A DNA stretch of 64,000 bases from an uncultured Eubacteriales bacterium (lineage in GTDB: Bacteria > Bacillota > Clostridia > Peptostreptococcales > Anaerovoracaceae), in NCBI GenBank assembly GCA_902778585.1, contig CACYYD010000004.1, positions 23,390-87,389 on the forward strand, written 5' to 3'. The notes under the pieces are model-generated. The model was not told the origin of the DNA and did not search any database. It saw only the letters and a program-made list of their open reading frames with translations. Shown piece by piece: positions 43,943-56,300 of this stretch. Within the stretch, counting starts at the first letter, position 1, and each line of letters opens with the position of its first letter. The translations under genes and the position numbers were made by a program.

Positions 43943-45898
43943 CTACCAGCCGCCGCCTCCGCCGCCGCCGGCACCGCCGCCTGAGAAACCGCCTCCGCTG
44001 AAGCCGCCTCCGCCGCTCCAGCCGCCGCCTCCCGAGAAGCCTCCGCCGCTTCCTCCGCCGAAGCCGCCTCCGCCGGAAGGTGCAGGTATCACGATGCTTT
44101 CTCTGACGCTGGCGTTGCAGTCGCTCATCATTCTGCCCATCATGTAGTAATCGAAGTTATCGAAGCCTCTTGTGCTTCTGTACCATTCAGGCGCGACCAC
44201 AGGCAGATCCTCGAAGTTTTTGATCCACTTGTTGTTCAGTCCGAATACATACGCGTAAGGCATTATGTGGTAGAAGTACTGCGGATCTTCTTCGACGAGC
44301 TCGTTCAGCTTGTCGAGTTCTGCGGTCTTTATGAAATCCCTGAATCCAAGCACCCTGCCGAGCAGATCGGTATAGGTGTCCGTGCGCGCTATTGCGATGA
44401 CGGCGAAGAACATGCTTACAAGTGTTCCCAGTATGAGATACGCCGCAAGCAGAAGCGCCTTGCGCTCATTTATTATGGTCATCGAATCCGATGCCACCGG
44501 CAGTATGCCTATGCCGATCGTAAAGAACCAGATAGCGCCGACGCATTTGAGGACCGTTTTCACCTTTGAAGTGCCGCGTATGTTGTCATATGCCGAGCAC
44601 AGAAGTCCGGTCGATACAAGTATATGTATGCCGGCCCAGATGAGCCCGAACATACCGAGGTCGTCTCCGTTTGCCGTAGACCATGAAACATATGCTGCAG
44701 AAGGCATCACTGCCGCGATAGAGCAGAATGACCTCGCCATCTTCGAATCCGGTCTGACGACTGCCCTGCTGCCTCTGAACATGCCGGCAAGCGCTTCCTG
44801 TGACTTCTCGTATTTTTTGCCGAAGGCCGTGGAGGAAGCGATCTCCTTGGTCGTTCTGACGTATTTTTCGCCCGGGAAAAGTCCGTCGAAGATGAGTCTG
44901 ATGTAGTGAGGCACCTCCGCTCCCGGCTCCCTGATGGCAGTGAATCTGAAATTCTTTTTGCCGAGTTCTTCAATCTCGATATAGCCCTTGTCAGCGAGGT
45001 ATACGATATTGGCGATGATGTCCTCTTTGTCTGCCTTTCCGTCGACCAGATATCCTATCTCGCCCGGAGTCAGGTCATCAGGAGGATAGAACTCAAGGGT
45101 CTTTACCATGTGCTTGTCGCGGCCGTAGAGGAACCACAGTAACGCGGCTCCGACCGGTCCGAGCAGGAGCATCATCATATTCAGAATGCTGAGCTTTCCG
45201 AACTCAGGCGCCCCCTGCCAGTATCCCTGCGGAAGCTCCAGCTGAAGCGTTACGCCGTGGTGAGCAGGAATATCCTTTGCGGTGATCGTGATGGTCTTTC
45301 CGTCCGCGCCGGTCTCGAGCACGGCATTGTCTTCATTCGATTCGGTCCCGTAGGTTCCGGAGAAGACTTTCGCCTTGCTGAGGTCTGCCTCCTTCGGCAG
45401 AGTGATCGTGCATGTGCTCGATCCTATATCTGTCTCCCAGTCAGTAGGGACCAGGTTGAGGAGCAGCATGTCTTTCTCGTCGTTCTCATCCTCATACATC
45501 GAGATCTTGTAGAAGATGTCATAAGGATTGTCCTCTACAAGAGTGTAGCTGCCGCTTCCTATCTTCAGGACATGATAGCCTGACTGCATGTATGTTTCAT
45601 AATCGTAGCCCGGCACCCTCACATCGGATATCCTCTGGCCCTGCACCGGCAGGTACCTGTATATACCGTGATGTGGTGTCACGTAGTACATGTCAAGATG
45701 CTCGTGATAGTCGTAGGAGTTGTTCTCCGCGACTTCTACCTCGACATCGTAGTTGACCGTGTACATCGTGTTGTCAGCCGCGTGGCTGTCCGTACCCGGG
45801 ATACCTATCGGTGTCATGAGCACCGCGACCGCAACGATGGCCAGTACCGCCGCTGCCCTTTTTATGATCCCGGCAGATCCTTTTCTGTGCTTTTTCAT
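43943..45898 (-). CDS. DUF2207 membrane protein with Gly-rich tail
   Basis: A 651-residue DUF2207 protein. It has a signal peptide (AAAVLAIVAVAVLMTPIGIPGTDSHA, about residues 13-40), an extracytoplasmic beta-rich domain (45-245) with the family pattern YHEHLDMYYVTPHHGIYRYLPV, a transmembrane helix near 255, a cytoplasmic region, four further helices near 400-500, and a C-terminal tail of GGGFSGGGGWSGGG type. Function is unknown; such proteins frequently neighbour LemA genes, as here. The ATG at 45898 has AAGGAGAGCACA upstream, giving a proper signal peptide; the longer frame to 45940 does not. Confidence 0.85.
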   Translation of the reverse strand: MKKHRKGSAGIIKRAAAVLAIVAVAVLMTPIGIPGTDSHAADNTMYTVNYDVEVEVAENNSYDYHEHLDMYYVTPHHGIYRYLPVQGQRISDVRVPGYDYETYMQSGYHVLKIGSGSYTLVEDNPYDIFYKISMYEDENDEKDMLLLNLVPTDWETDIGSSTCTITLPKEADLSKAKVFSGTYGTESNEDNAVLETGADGKTITITAKDIPAHHGVTLQLELPQGYWQGAPEFGKLSILNMMMLLLGPVGAALLWFLYGRDKHMVKTLEFYPPDDLTPGEIGYLVDGKADKEDIIANIVYLADKGYIEIEELGKKNFRFTAIREPGAEVPHYIRLIFDGLFPGEKYVRTTKEIASSTAFGKKYEKSQEALAGMFRGSRAVVRPDSKMARSFCSIAAVMPSAAYVSWSTANGDDLGMFGLIWAGIHILVSTGLLCSAYDNIRGTSKVKTVLKCVGAIWFFTIGIGILPVASDSMTIINERKALLLAAYLILGTLVSMFFAVIAIARTDTYTDLLGRVLGFRDFIKTAELDKLNELVEEDPQYFYHIMPYAYVFGLNNKWIKNFEDLPVVAPEWYRSTRGFDNFDYYMMGRMMSDCNASVRESIVIPAPSGGGGFGGGSGGGFSGGGGWSGGGGFSGGGFSGGGAGGGGGGGW

Positions 45899-45963
45899 TG
45901 TGCTCTCCTTAAATCTGCAGAAGCAGCCAAAACATGACAAACAGAACCGTCTGTTTTCTCACT

Positions 45964-46245
45964 CTAGAGGCCTTCGTCGAACTCTTCGGTATGCATCTTA
46001 GGGAAATTGAACAGGTTTGCCACAATGCTAGTCGGGAATCCCTCGATCTTTGTGTTGTAGTCACGCAGTACCGCATTGTAGTACTTCCTTGCGTTATTGA
46101 TGTCTTCAGGAGTGCCCGATTCTTCATACTTGCGGAGTTCTACCTCAGCAAGCTCGATACGGTTCTTATCCTTGGTCAGTGAATTGTATGTGACCAGTAC
46201 ATATGTGGCCACCAGCAGTAAAACAACAACCAGAAAAGTCAGCAT
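45964..46245 (-). CDS. Short LemA-family protein
   Basis: A 93-residue membrane-anchored protein. One N-terminal helix (LTFLVVVLLLVATYVLVTYNSL) leads into the LemA opening YNSLTKDKNRIELAEVELRKYEESG, then directly into the LemA C-terminal signature NNARKYYNAVLRDYNTKIEGFPTSIVANLFNFPK. Ordinary LemA proteins have about 185 residues; roughly 80 from the middle helices are absent, while both ends are intact and the frame is clean. Ribosome site AAAGGAGGAAC. It sits between secA (27 bases) and the DUF2207 gene. Either a functional minimal LemA or an internal deletion. Confidence 0.8.
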   Translation of the reverse strand: MLTFLVVVLLLVATYVLVTYNSLTKDKNRIELAEVELRKYEESGTPEDINNARKYYNAVLRDYNTKIEGFPTSIVANLFNFPKMHTEEFDEGL

Positions 46246-46272
46246 TTTGAAAGTTCCTCCTTTCGCTTGTCC

Positions 46273-49032
46273 CTACGCGTTGCGTCCGCAGCAGTTTTTA
46301 TACTTCTTGCCGGAGCCGCAAGGGCACGGATCGTTTCTGCCTACCTTAGGCATGTCACGTCTAATGGTCTCCTGCTTGCCTGTCTTGTCGGCTTTTGGTG
46401 CCGCTGCAGGCATGTTTCCGCCGCTCCCCTGAGCAGCAGTGTCGTCCTTATACTCCTCCTTTGCAGCCGAAGTCCTTCCGCTTACTACATTGCGTCTCTC
46501 GGTCCTTGTAGTCACCGTCACGTTGTAGCAGAACTTCACGGTCTCTTCCCTGATATCGGCTATCATCTCGTCAAACATTGCGAAGCCTTCCTGCGCGTAT
46601 GCGACTGCAGGGTCCTGCTGTCCGATTCCTCTGAGTCCGATTCCGTCCTTCAGCTGATCCATGGCGTCGATATGATCCATCCAGCGGTTGTCGACGACTC
46701 TGAGGAGGATCATGCGCTCCACCTCTCTCATCTGCTCGGAGCCTATCTCAGCCTCCTTCTCCGCGTACATATCGTCGAAGATCTGCTTGATATCCTCCCT
46801 GAGTTTGTTCTCATCAAGACCTCTGAGATAATCCTCATCCGCATTGAATCTGCCCTTGAATTTCGGAGCGATCTGCTCGAGTCCGTCCGTGATCCTCTTG
46901 AGATCCCATTCCTCAGGATATTTGGATTCCATTACGACCGGATCGATGATTCCGTCGATCAGCTCGTAGGTCATGTTCTTTATATATCCGGATACATCCT
47001 CGCCGTCCAGGACCATGCGTCTCTGGTCGTAGATGATCTCACGCTGCTTATTCATTACGTTGTCGTACTGCAGCACGTATTTACGGATGGAGAAGTTCTT
47101 TCCCTCTACCTTCTTCTGGGCGCCTTCGATGGACCTTGAGAGCATGCCCGCCTCGAGAGGCTCATCCTCGTCCATTCCGACTCTGGCCAGCACGTTCTGC
47201 ATCCTGTCTCCGCCGAAGAGTCTCATCAGATCGTCCTCAAGAGCGATGAAAAACTGAGTCGTTCCCGGGTCTCCCTGACGTCCGGAACGTCCTCTCAGCT
47301 GGTTGTCGATACGCCTTGATTCATGGCGCTCAGTACCTATGATGCAAAGTCCGCCGAGTTCTCTTACCTTCTCCTGTTCAGGAGCTCTCTCGGCCTTTAT
47401 CTGCTCATGCAGTGTATGGAACTTCTCGCGTGCTTCCAGAAGCTCAGGATCATCGGACTTTTCAAAGCCTGTCGCGAACGAGATCTGCTCAGGCGTGTAG
47501 CCATCCTTTCTCATCTGCTTTCTGGCCTCGAATTCAGGGTTGCCGCCCAGGATGATGTCGGTACCACGGCCCGCCATGTTGGTGGCAATGGTCACAGCTC
47601 CGAGTCTTCCGGCCTCAGCTACGATCTCGGCTTCCTGCTCATGATGCTTGGCGTTCAGTACGTTGTGCTTTACGCCGCGCTTTTTGAGCATGCCGCTTAT
47701 GAGCTCGGATATCTCGATCGAGATGGTACCGACCAGCACCGGCTGACCCGTCTGATGCGCCTCGACGACCTTGTTTACGATCGCCTTGTACTTGGCTTTC
47801 TGATGAGCGTATACCGAGTCTTCCTTATCCTCTCTGATAACAGGCTTGTTTGTCGGTATCACGACTACGTCCATGTTGTAGATATCGCGGAACTCGTCTT
47901 CCTCTGTCTTGGCAGTACCGGTCATTCCGGCGAGCTTGCCGTACATTCTGAAGTAGTTCTGCAGCGTGATGGTCGCGAGAGTCTTGGACTCCGATCTTAC
48001 CTTCACGCCTTCCTTTGCCTCGATAGCCTGGTGCAGACCGTTGCTGAAGCGCCTTCCGTACATGAGACGTCCCGTAAACTCATCTACGATGAGGATCTCG
48101 CCGTCCTTGACGATATAGTCGACGTCCCTCTTCATCAGATAGTTTGCGCGCAGAGCCTGCTGTACGTAGTGGTTGAGCTCCATGTTGTCAGGATCGGAGA
48201 AGTTGTCGATCTTGAAGTAGTCCTCGCAGAGCTTTACACCTTCGTCGGTCAGCGATACCTGATTGTCCTTCTCTTCGACCTTGTAGTCGGTGTCGGCAGT
48301 CAGTGTCTTTACGAATGTATTCGCGTTCCTGTACATCGAGCTCGAGTCGACGCCCCTGCCCGATATGATGAGCGGGGTCCTCGCCTCATCGATGAGGATG
48401 GAGTCGACCTCGTCCACGATAGCGTAGTTGAGCTCCCTCTGCGTAAGCTCTTCCTTGTATGTGACCATGTTGTCACGCAGATAGTCGAAACCGAACTCGT
48501 TGTTTGTACCGTATGTGATATCGGCCATGTACTGTTCGTGCCTTGCCGGGCCTTCGACAGCGTGGATAACGCAGCCGACCTTGAGTCCGAGGAATGTGTA
48601 AAGCTTGCCCATCCACTCAGCGTCTCGCTTTGCCAGATAGTCGTTTACAGTGACGACATGGACACCGTGTCCGTCGAGCGCATTGAGGTATGCAGGAAGA
48701 GTAGCAACGAGTGTCTTACCTTCACCTGTCTTCATCTCGGCGATCCTGCCCTGATGCAGAACTACGCCGCCGATGAGCTGCACTCTGAAGTGCTTCATTC
48801 CGAGAGACCTCTGCGCAGCCTCACGGCATACCGCGAAGGCTTCCGGCAGGATGTCGTCGAGCGTCTCGCCTTCGGCAAGTCTTCCCCTGAACTCGTCTGT
48901 CTTAGCCCTCAGTTCGTCATCCGAAAGTGCCTGCATGGCCTCATCGTAGGACTCGATAACGTCTACGATCTTTTCGATTTTCTTTACTTCTTTGGCATTA
49001 AGATCTCCGAAGATCTTTTCCATTAAACCCAT
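46273..49032 (-). CDS. secA: Preprotein translocase ATPase SecA
   Basis: A 919-residue SecA, the motor driving unfolded preproteins through SecYEG. Walker [16 protein letters not shown] is near residue 100, [20 protein letters not shown] near 207, motif [20 protein letters not shown] near 490 and [16 protein letters not shown] near 578. The C-terminus ends with the zinc-binding SEC-C motif ([17 protein letters not shown]). Slightly longer than Bacillus SecA because of its C-terminal linker. It follows the CNNM gene by 26 bases and precedes the mini-LemA gene. Confidence 0.97.
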   Translation of the reverse strand: MGLMEKIFGDLNAKEVKKIEKIVDVIESYDEAMQALSDDELRAKTDEFRGRLAEGETLDDILPEAFAVCREAAQRSLGMKHFRVQLIGGVVLHQGRIAEMKTGEGKTLVATLPAYLNALDGHGVHVVTVNDYLAKRDAEWMGKLYTFLGLKVGCVIHAVEGPARHEQYMADITYGTNNEFGFDYLRDNMVTYKEELTQRELNYAIVDEVDSILIDEARTPLIISGRGVDSSSMYRNANTFVKTLTADTDYKVEEKDNQVSLTDEGVKLCEDYFKIDNFSDPDNMELNHYVQQALRANYLMKRDVDYIVKDGEILIVDEFTGRLMYGRRFSNGLHQAIEAKEGVKVRSESKTLATITLQNYFRMYGKLAGMTGTAKTEEDEFRDIYNMDVVVIPTNKPVIREDKEDSVYAHQKAKYKAIVNKVVEAHQTGQPVLVGTISIEISELISGMLKKRGVKHNVLNAKHHEQEAEIVAEAGRLGAVTIATNMAGRGTDIILGGNPEFEARKQMRKDGYTPEQISFATGFEKSDDPELLEAREKFHTLHEQIKAERAPEQEKVRELGGLCIIGTERHESRRIDNQLRGRSGRQGDPGTTQFFIALEDDLMRLFGGDRMQNVLARVGMDEDEPLEAGMLSRSIEGAQKKVEGKNFSIRKYVLQYDNVMNKQREIIYDQRRMVLDGEDVSGYIKNMTYELIDGIIDPVVMESKYPEEWDLKRITDGLEQIAPKFKGRFNADEDYLRGLDENKLREDIKQIFDDMYAEKEAEIGSEQMREVERMILLRVVDNRWMDHIDAMDQLKDGIGLRGIGQQDPAVAYAQEGFAMFDEMIADIREETVKFCYNVTVTTRTERRNVVSGRTSAAKEEYKDDTAAQGSGGNMPAAAPKADKTGKQETIRRDMPKVGRNDPCPCGSGKKYKNCCGRNA

Positions 49033-49058
49033 AAGCGTTTACTTCCCTTCGTATTTAT

Positions 49059-50318
49059 TTAATCTTCATCCTCCGGTCTGTCTTCGACGAAGATGCGCGT
49101 CATCAGGGCGCGCCTTGCGTCGGCTTTTGTGACCCTTACGTGGAATATCTTGTGTCTTGACTCATAGTCGAAGCTGTCTCCCGTCTTAGGCAGACGGTCG
49201 AGCTCTATCATGACCCATCCGTTGACCGTAGTGGCGTCGGCTTCTATCTCCTCGTCGAACATGTCGAAGAAGTCCTCAAGGTTTGCTCCGCCCGACACAA
49301 GGTAGGTATCTTTGCCTGCAGGCTTCACGTCTCTCGACTCCACGGCATCATGCTCGTCATAGATGTCGCCTACGATCTCCTCAATGATGTCTTCGAGTGT
49401 GACAAGACCCGTGGTCCCGCCGTACTCATCGACAACGATCGCTATATGGGTCCTCTTTGCCTGCATCTTCCTGAGAAGGACTGCAGCTTTCAGAGTCTCA
49501 GCAACATATGCGACCGGCTTGATTATCTTTTCGGTCTCCTTGATGGTCTTCACATTGTTGTTGTAAAGATCCTTCTGATTGATGACTCCGATGATATTAT
49601 CCAGGTCGTCCTCATAGACCGGGAGCCTTGAAAGGCCGGACTCCCTGAAGACCTTCTTGATCTCCGCGACAGGCGTCCCTCTTTCGACCGCCACAATGTC
49701 GACTCTCGGCGTCAGTATGTCGATAGCCTCGATGTCGTTGAATTCGATCGCGTTGGCGATAAGCTCACTCTGCTCTTCGCCTATGGCTCCGCCAGCCTCA
49801 GCCTCTTCGACGATAGTCAGAAGCTCATCCTCGGAAAACTCAGGCTCGTCATTCCTTCCGAAAGCCTTTTTGAGAAATATCTTCAGTCCGTTGAAGATGA
49901 ATGTAAGAGGAGTCAGGACCAGGATGAGCGCCCTCACCATAGGTGCGAGGAAAAGCGCTACCTCCTCAGAGTACTCGCGGGCGATTATCTTAGGGGATAT
50001 CTCTCCCAGCACCAGGATCAGCACGGTGACGATCACCGTCGCGATCGTCGGTCCTATCCTTGAGCCCCATGTCATGATGCCGTAGACCGTAGCTACGGAG
50101 GTCATAACTATGTTGGCTATGGTGTTTCCGACAAGGACCGCGGTTATGAGTCTGTCAAAGTCCTCGGCCAGCCTGAGCGCCAGCGCCGCCCTCTTGTTGT
50201 CATCTGCCGCCATGTTCTTCAGCTTTATCTTGTTTGCCGAAGAGAACGCTGTCTCAGTCGCCGAGAAAAAAGTCGAACACAGCGTCAGAATAATTATTGC
50301 TATTAAGTATCCGTTCAT
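49059..50318 (-). CDS. CNNM/CorC-family membrane protein (DUF21-CBS-CorC_HlyC)
   Basis: A 419-residue protein: DUF21 domain with four hydrophobic segments (residues 1-145; FSATETAFSSANKIKL near 18 is the family opening), two CBS domains near 205-330 (ILTPRVDIVAVERGTPVAEI and AKRTHIAIVVDEYGGTTGLVTLEDIIEEIVGDI), and a CorC_HlyC transporter-associated domain near 345-410. Relatives mediate Mg2+ efflux or metal homeostasis; older annotations call them hemolysins. The ATG directly follows the stop of the giant repeat gene (TAAATG) with only GGGAAAAG upstream, so translation probably depends on coupling. Confidence 0.9.
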   Translation of the reverse strand: MNGYLIAIIILTLCSTFFSATETAFSSANKIKLKNMAADDNKRAALALRLAEDFDRLITAVLVGNTIANIVMTSVATVYGIMTWGSRIGPTIATVIVTVLILVLGEISPKIIAREYSEEVALFLAPMVRALILVLTPLTFIFNGLKIFLKKAFGRNDEPEFSEDELLTIVEEAEAGGAIGEEQSELIANAIEFNDIEAIDILTPRVDIVAVERGTPVAEIKKVFRESGLSRLPVYEDDLDNIIGVINQKDLYNNNVKTIKETEKIIKPVAYVAETLKAAVLLRKMQAKRTHIAIVVDEYGGTTGLVTLEDIIEEIVGDIYDEHDAVESRDVKPAGKDTYLVSGGANLEDFFDMFDEEIEADATTVNGWVMIELDRLPKTGDSFDYESRHKIFHVRVTKADARRALMTRIFVEDRPEDED

Positions 50319-53300
50319 TTATTGATCTTTTCCCTTTATCTCCCAGTCGATCGTCGTCTGCACATCCGGCGCCTCGTAGTTGTCACTGTCGTATGTCAGA
50401 TATGCTTTTGCGGTGTATGTACCGGCGGCGACCGCCTTGTTGTCCCTGTACCTTACGGAGATCTCATCAGGCAGGCCAACGAGGCTGATGGATTTCTCGC
50501 TTCCGTCGTATTCAAACGGTTTTTCGTAATTCCAGCGTACCTCTCCTGTATCATAGGATGCCTTCGCTATCCTCCACTTGAGGTCAGGTATCTCCGGCGC
50601 CTCGCAGTTGCGGTTGTCATAAATGAGTCTCGCTCTTGCGGTATATGTGCCGGCATTGATCCTGCTGTTGTCGACATATGCGACCTCTATGCCCTCAGGG
50701 ACTCCTTCGAGCCTGACTTCCTTCGGCTTGTCGTCATAGACGAACGCGCCCTCGTAGTCCCAGTGAACATCCGAGAGATCTATCTGCTTCTTCGCTATCC
50801 TCCATCTGAGTTCAGGCACTACAGGCTCCTCGAAGTTTTCCTTATGTCTGTATCTGAGCTTTGCCTCAGCTGTATAGCCTCCGGCTTCAGTGCCTCTGCT
50901 GCCCGCGTAGGACTCTACCCTTACGCCTTCAGGCAGACCCATGAGTCTGACGCTCTTTTCCTTGCCGTTGTAAACGAACTCTTCGTCGTAGTCCCAGCGG
51001 ACCTGAGACATGTCATACGAAGCCTTCTCTATGTGCCACCAGCAGCCGCTTACCGGAGCAGGTGTCTCATAGTTTGCAGGGTCCTTTGCCGCGACTGTTG
51101 CCATAGCTTCATACTCACCTGCGTTCATGGCCCTGTTGTCACTGTAGCTTACCGTGACTGTATCAGGCAGTCCGGTGAGTTCTACGTGCTTTTCTTCGCC
51201 GTCAAAGGTGAACGGTGCCTCATAATCCCAGCTTACGCCGGACATATCTATAGGCGCCTTCAGGATCTCCCACTTGAATCTCGGAAGCTCTATATCCCTG
51301 TAGTTGCCGTTGTCCCTGCTTATCAGGCGGACTGCAGCGTAGTACACTCCGGCTTCTGTCGCTTCGTTGCCGCTGTACTCGACATCAAAGCCGTCAGGTA
51401 TTCCGGCGAGACTTACTCTCGGCTGGACTCCGCGCAGTCTGTCAAAGAGTCCGAGTTCCTCAGTGCGTGTCGCGAGTTCGATGCCCTTAGGGGTTCCGTC
51501 ATATACGAACGGTCCGTCGTAGTTCCATACGACAGCATCGTTATCGATCTTTGCAGCGGCGCGTCCTATGCTCCAGCTGCAGCCTCCGATCGAAGGCTTC
51601 TCGTAATTGTTCTCATCGTATCTGAGCTCTGCTGATGCTTCGTATTCGCCGGCGTCTACAGCAGTGTTTCCGCTGTAGACCGGAGTAACTCCTTCAGGCA
51701 GGCCGGTCAGGATAACAGCCTTCTCTTTTCCGTCATATGTATTGCCTTCGATGCCCTGCCATTCTGCTCCGGACAGGTCATATACGGCCTTGCTGATCTG
51801 CCACTTGCATCCTTTCATCTTAGGCTCGCGGTAGTTGTCGGCATCAAATCTGAATTCCACGGAGGCGCTGTACTTTCCGGCAGCTGTCGCGGTGTTGCCG
51901 CTGTAGACCGGAGTAACGCCCTCAGGCAGACCCGCTATGTAAACGGACTTCTCACTTCCATCGTATACGGACTCGAAGTCGCCTTCCCATCTTGCGCCCG
52001 ACATATCATAGTCAGCCTTGCTGATGCGCCACTTGCAGTCCCTGATCGCAGCTCCGTTGTAATTTGACGGATCCTTCGGCTCAAATTCTGCGTGAGCTGT
52101 ATAGCTTCCCGCTGCCGAAGCTGTGTCTCCGCTGTATGTTACGCTCAGTGTTTCAGGGATGCCCTCAAGCCTTACCGTCCTGACGCTTCCGTCATAGACA
52201 AACGGCTGTGAATAATCCCATCTCATCCTGCGTACGTCCGGGTCAGCCTTGTCGATGACCCACTCGCAGCTCATTCCGGCAGGAGCATTGAAGTCTGCAG
52301 CGTCCGTATCGAATACTGCGTGAGCTGTGTATGTACCGGCGTCAGTCGCGGTGTTGTTCTCGTAGCTTACGCTTACGCCCTCAGGGATGCCCTTGAGCTC
52401 GACTCTCTTAGGAGTTCCGTCATAAGTGAAGCTTCCGTTGTAATCCCAGTAAACTCCGCTCATATCGTGGTCGGCTTTTGCGATCTCCCAGTCGAATCTC
52501 TCAGGATCCGGAGCGTTGAAGTTGCTGTCAGATGTCTCAAAGCTTGCAAGAGCCGTATAAGCACCTGCTCTTACTCCGCTGTTTCCGGTATATGATGCGC
52601 TGACGTTCTCAGGCAGTTTTCCGATCTTTACGGTCTTTCTTTCTCCGTCATATACACAGCTTTCCGGATCATAGTCCCAGCTGATATCCGACATGTCGTA
52701 ATCAGCCTTCGCGATCTCCCAGTCGCATTCGCTTACGGAAGGAGTGTTGTAGTTTTCAGGATCTGAGACTGCAAGTACGGCCTTTGCGGTGTACGAGCCG
52801 GCCTCTGATGCTTCATTTCCGGAATACGAAGCACTCACTCCGTTAGGGAGCTGTTCAAGCATGATGCTCTGCGCTCTTCCGTTGTATGTCTTGCTGCCGC
52901 TGTAGTCCCACTTTACGGCAGACATATCGTAGTCAGCCTTTGCTATCTTCCATTCGCAGTCATCGACAGCCGGCTGGTTATAGTTGCCCGTGTCATAAGG
53001 GATAAGCTCTGCGGATGCCACGTATGATCCCGTATCTGCAGCTGCGTTGCCTGAATAGATGGCTCTCAGGCCCTCAGGAAGACCTACGAGCGAAACCTCA
53101 TGCATGCGCCCGTTGTATCTGAAATCTCCTTCATAGTTCCAGAACACGCCCGACATGTCGTAGTCAGCCTTATCGATGGACCACTTGAGTTCCATAGGTT
53201 CCGGAGTGTTGAAGTTGCGGCTGTCAGTCGCAGTAAAGCTTACGCTTGCCGTGTAGCTTCCTGCATCAACGGCAGTATTGCCTCTGTATGAAGGCAGAAC

Positions 53301-56300
53301 GCCCTCCGGCAGACCCTTGAGTATGACTCTGCGCTCGTTTCCGTCATAGATGAACGGCTTGTCATAGTCCCAGCGCACGTGGCTCATATCATAGTCGCCC
53401 TTGTCGATCCTCCATGTGAGGTTCTCGAGCCTGGTCTTCAGGAGGTTGTCGGTATCATCAGGGATGATATCCGCAGCTGCTACATATGTGCCTGCCTGGT
53501 TTGCGGAAGCATTGCTGTAGACGACCGTCGTTCCCTCAGGAACATTGACGGCTGCTACTGTCTTTTCGGTACCGTCGTACACGAAAGCTTCATCGTAATC
53601 CCAGCTGACATCCGAAACGTCGACAGGAGTCCTGTCGATGGTCCAGTGGCACTGCGCGACTTCCGGTCTTTCGTAGTTCTTCTCGTCGAAGATGAAGCCG
53701 GCTCTTGCCATGTATTCGCCTGCGCCCGATGCTTCGTTTTCGCTGTATTCTGCCGTCAGTCCCTCCGGAAGTCCTGTGAGAGCTACCGACCAGACGCTTC
53801 CGTCATAGCCGAACTCTCTGTCCTGCTGCCAGCTGACAGCACTCATGTCGAAGACAGCCTTGTTTATGCTCCAGTCAAGAGTCATATCAGGGATATTGTC
53901 CTCGTAGTTGTCAGGATCGCTGACCGTGAACTTCGCGACAGCGGTGTAATTCCCCGCATCAGTCGCAGAAGCGTTGATGTACTCTGCCGAGACGCCGTCA
54001 GGAAGTCCGACGACTTCAACGCTCTTAGTGCTTCCGTCATAAACGAACGGTGCGCTGTAGTCCCAGTGTGCTCTGCTCATGTCGGCAGCCGCTTTTCTGA
54101 TCGTCCAGGAGCAGCCTACAGGTTCAGGTGCCCTGTAGTTATTTGAATCGACAGGGGAGAATACAGCCTTGGCGTAGTAGCGTCCGGCAGCCTTCGCGGT
54201 GTTGCCGCTGTACTCTGCCGAAAGCGTATCGCCGAGGTCGTTCAGTATCTCCACGGTCTTGCTTGTTCCGTCATATACAAAATCTGAGGAATCCGTCCAC
54301 GCAAGGTCTGCGACTTTGAGCTGTGCCTTGTCTATCGACCAGGTGCAGCCGTTGATCTCCGGTACCTCGTAGTTGTTCGAATCGGTAGGTACGAGTGCGG
54401 CGCCCGCAGCGTACTTGCCTGCCTCCACGTGAGTGTTTCCCGTGTATTCAGCCTCAACACCCTCCGGGAGATTCACAAGATATACGCTGTGCTCATTTCC
54501 GTCGTACTCAAATGGTTCTTCGTATCCCCAGGTAACATCGGAGATATCTATCCTGCGCTTTGCGATCCTCCACTGGCAGTCTGCCGGCGGGATAGCCTCA
54601 AGATTGTCCGAATCATATCTGAGGATCGCGTGAGCATTGTACACGCCCGCATCATATGCGGCAGCGCGCTCGTATTCAGCGTAGACGCCTTCAGGCAGAC
54701 CTTCGAGTTCTATCTTCTTTACCTCACCGTCGTACGTGAATGCGCCCTCGTAGTTCCACCTGACGTCCGACATGTCCAGGCTCTTCCTGTCTATTTTCCA
54801 TGTGAAGAACATGTCATCAGGTGTTCTGAAGTTATGTGTATCCGGGTTCACGAAAGAAGCCCTGGCAGTATAGCTGCCCGCGCCCTTTGCTTCATTCCCG
54901 CTGTATCTGACTCCGAGTTCCTCAGGCACTCCTTCAAGATGCACGCTGTGCATCTCACCGTCATAAACGAAGTCCGAAGCATCGCTCCAGTGAACACCGC
55001 TCATATCATAGGATGCCTTGGCGATTTCCCACTCGTGTTCTGCAGGACCGCTGAAGCAGTAGTTGCCCGACAGAGCCGCTCTTGCAAGATACTTGCCCGC
55101 AGGAGTCTCTGTCGCTCCGTCGTATTCAGCCTCTGCGCCCTCAGGCAGATTGCCTATGACCACCTGCTTAGGCTCACCGTCATACACAAAGGCGGCGTGG
55201 TCTGTCCACTCGAGTGCAGACGCATCTACCGAGACCTTCTTTATCTCCCATACGCAAGGCCTGATGTCCTGCGGCTTTTCGAAGTTGACCTTGTCATATC
55301 CGAACTGAGCCTTTGCGGTATAGACACCGGCATTGAGGCCCATGTTGCCCTCATAGTGCGGCTTGACGCCTTCCGGCAGTCCTGTAAGATCAACGTGATG
55401 CCTTTTACCGTCATATGTGAAAGCACCTTCGTAGTCCCACTTTACTTCAGACATGTCATACGATGCCTTGCGGATGGTCCACTCGTGCTCGCGGACGATA
55501 AGCGGCTCGTTGAAGTTTTCCCTGTCAAAATTGAATCTGATGGATGCAGTATAAGTGCCGGCATCTGTGGCTTCGTTGCCCTCGTATTCAGGCTCGATGC
55601 CCTCAGGCAGACCTTCGAGCCATACGCGCTTTACGCTGCCGTCGTACGTCATGTCGTCCTCTTCGGCCCAGCGCACGCCCGATGTGTCTATATTTGCCTT
55701 CTTTATTGTGAGTCTTACAGGATTGGATACTGCCTCTCCGATGCTGTTTGATGCATGCAGTCTCAGATAATATCCGCTGTACTCTGCCGGAAGCAGCGCA
55801 TCATGCCTTATGGCCTGCCAGCTTCCCTCTTCGCCCGTCTCGCTTATCTCAAGATAGCCCGTTACCGCAGGGTCATTCTCGGAGATGATATCAGGCAGTT
55901 CAAACGGGATGATCTCGCCGTATGTGAACGGAGCAGGCTCGCTCAGAGTCCCGATCTCAGGCACGCGGCCCCAGACAGCGTAAAGGTCGAGATCTCTGTC
56001 GATCGCGTCGATGCCCGTTCCCGGAGCGATGGATCTTCCTTCGGCGTCGGCTTTTGTATTCCACGCCATGAAGGATGCCCTTTCATCCGGCCTGTCGAAC
56101 ATGAGGTCTTCAACAACATATGTGAAGCCCGGAACGGTATGTCTTTCCTCGATGATATCCTCATCGCCGGAATTGCTGTGATATGTCACTTTGAAGCCCT
56201 CTACTGAGATAGGCTTCGCCTTTTTGTACTTGCCGTAATCCTTCACGGCAAGTCTTCCGCAGTCCGTGCTTCCGTCGCCCTTTGTGCTGAAGCCGTCGCC

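Noticed and set aside
43792..43974. 60-codon minus-strand frame in the HAD-DUF2207 gap
   Set aside because: It is the translation of the structured element plus the Gly-tail antisense region; no ribosome site.
47323..49026. 567-codon plus-strand open frame
   Set aside because: Exact antisense of secA in the frame where GC-rich codons rarely give stops; composition is His/Val/Leu-rich and no motif is present.
50322..55751. Several long plus-strand frames opposite the giant repeat gene
   Set aside because: They are periodic shadows of the 23 repeats on the minus strand, with no ribosome sites or domains.
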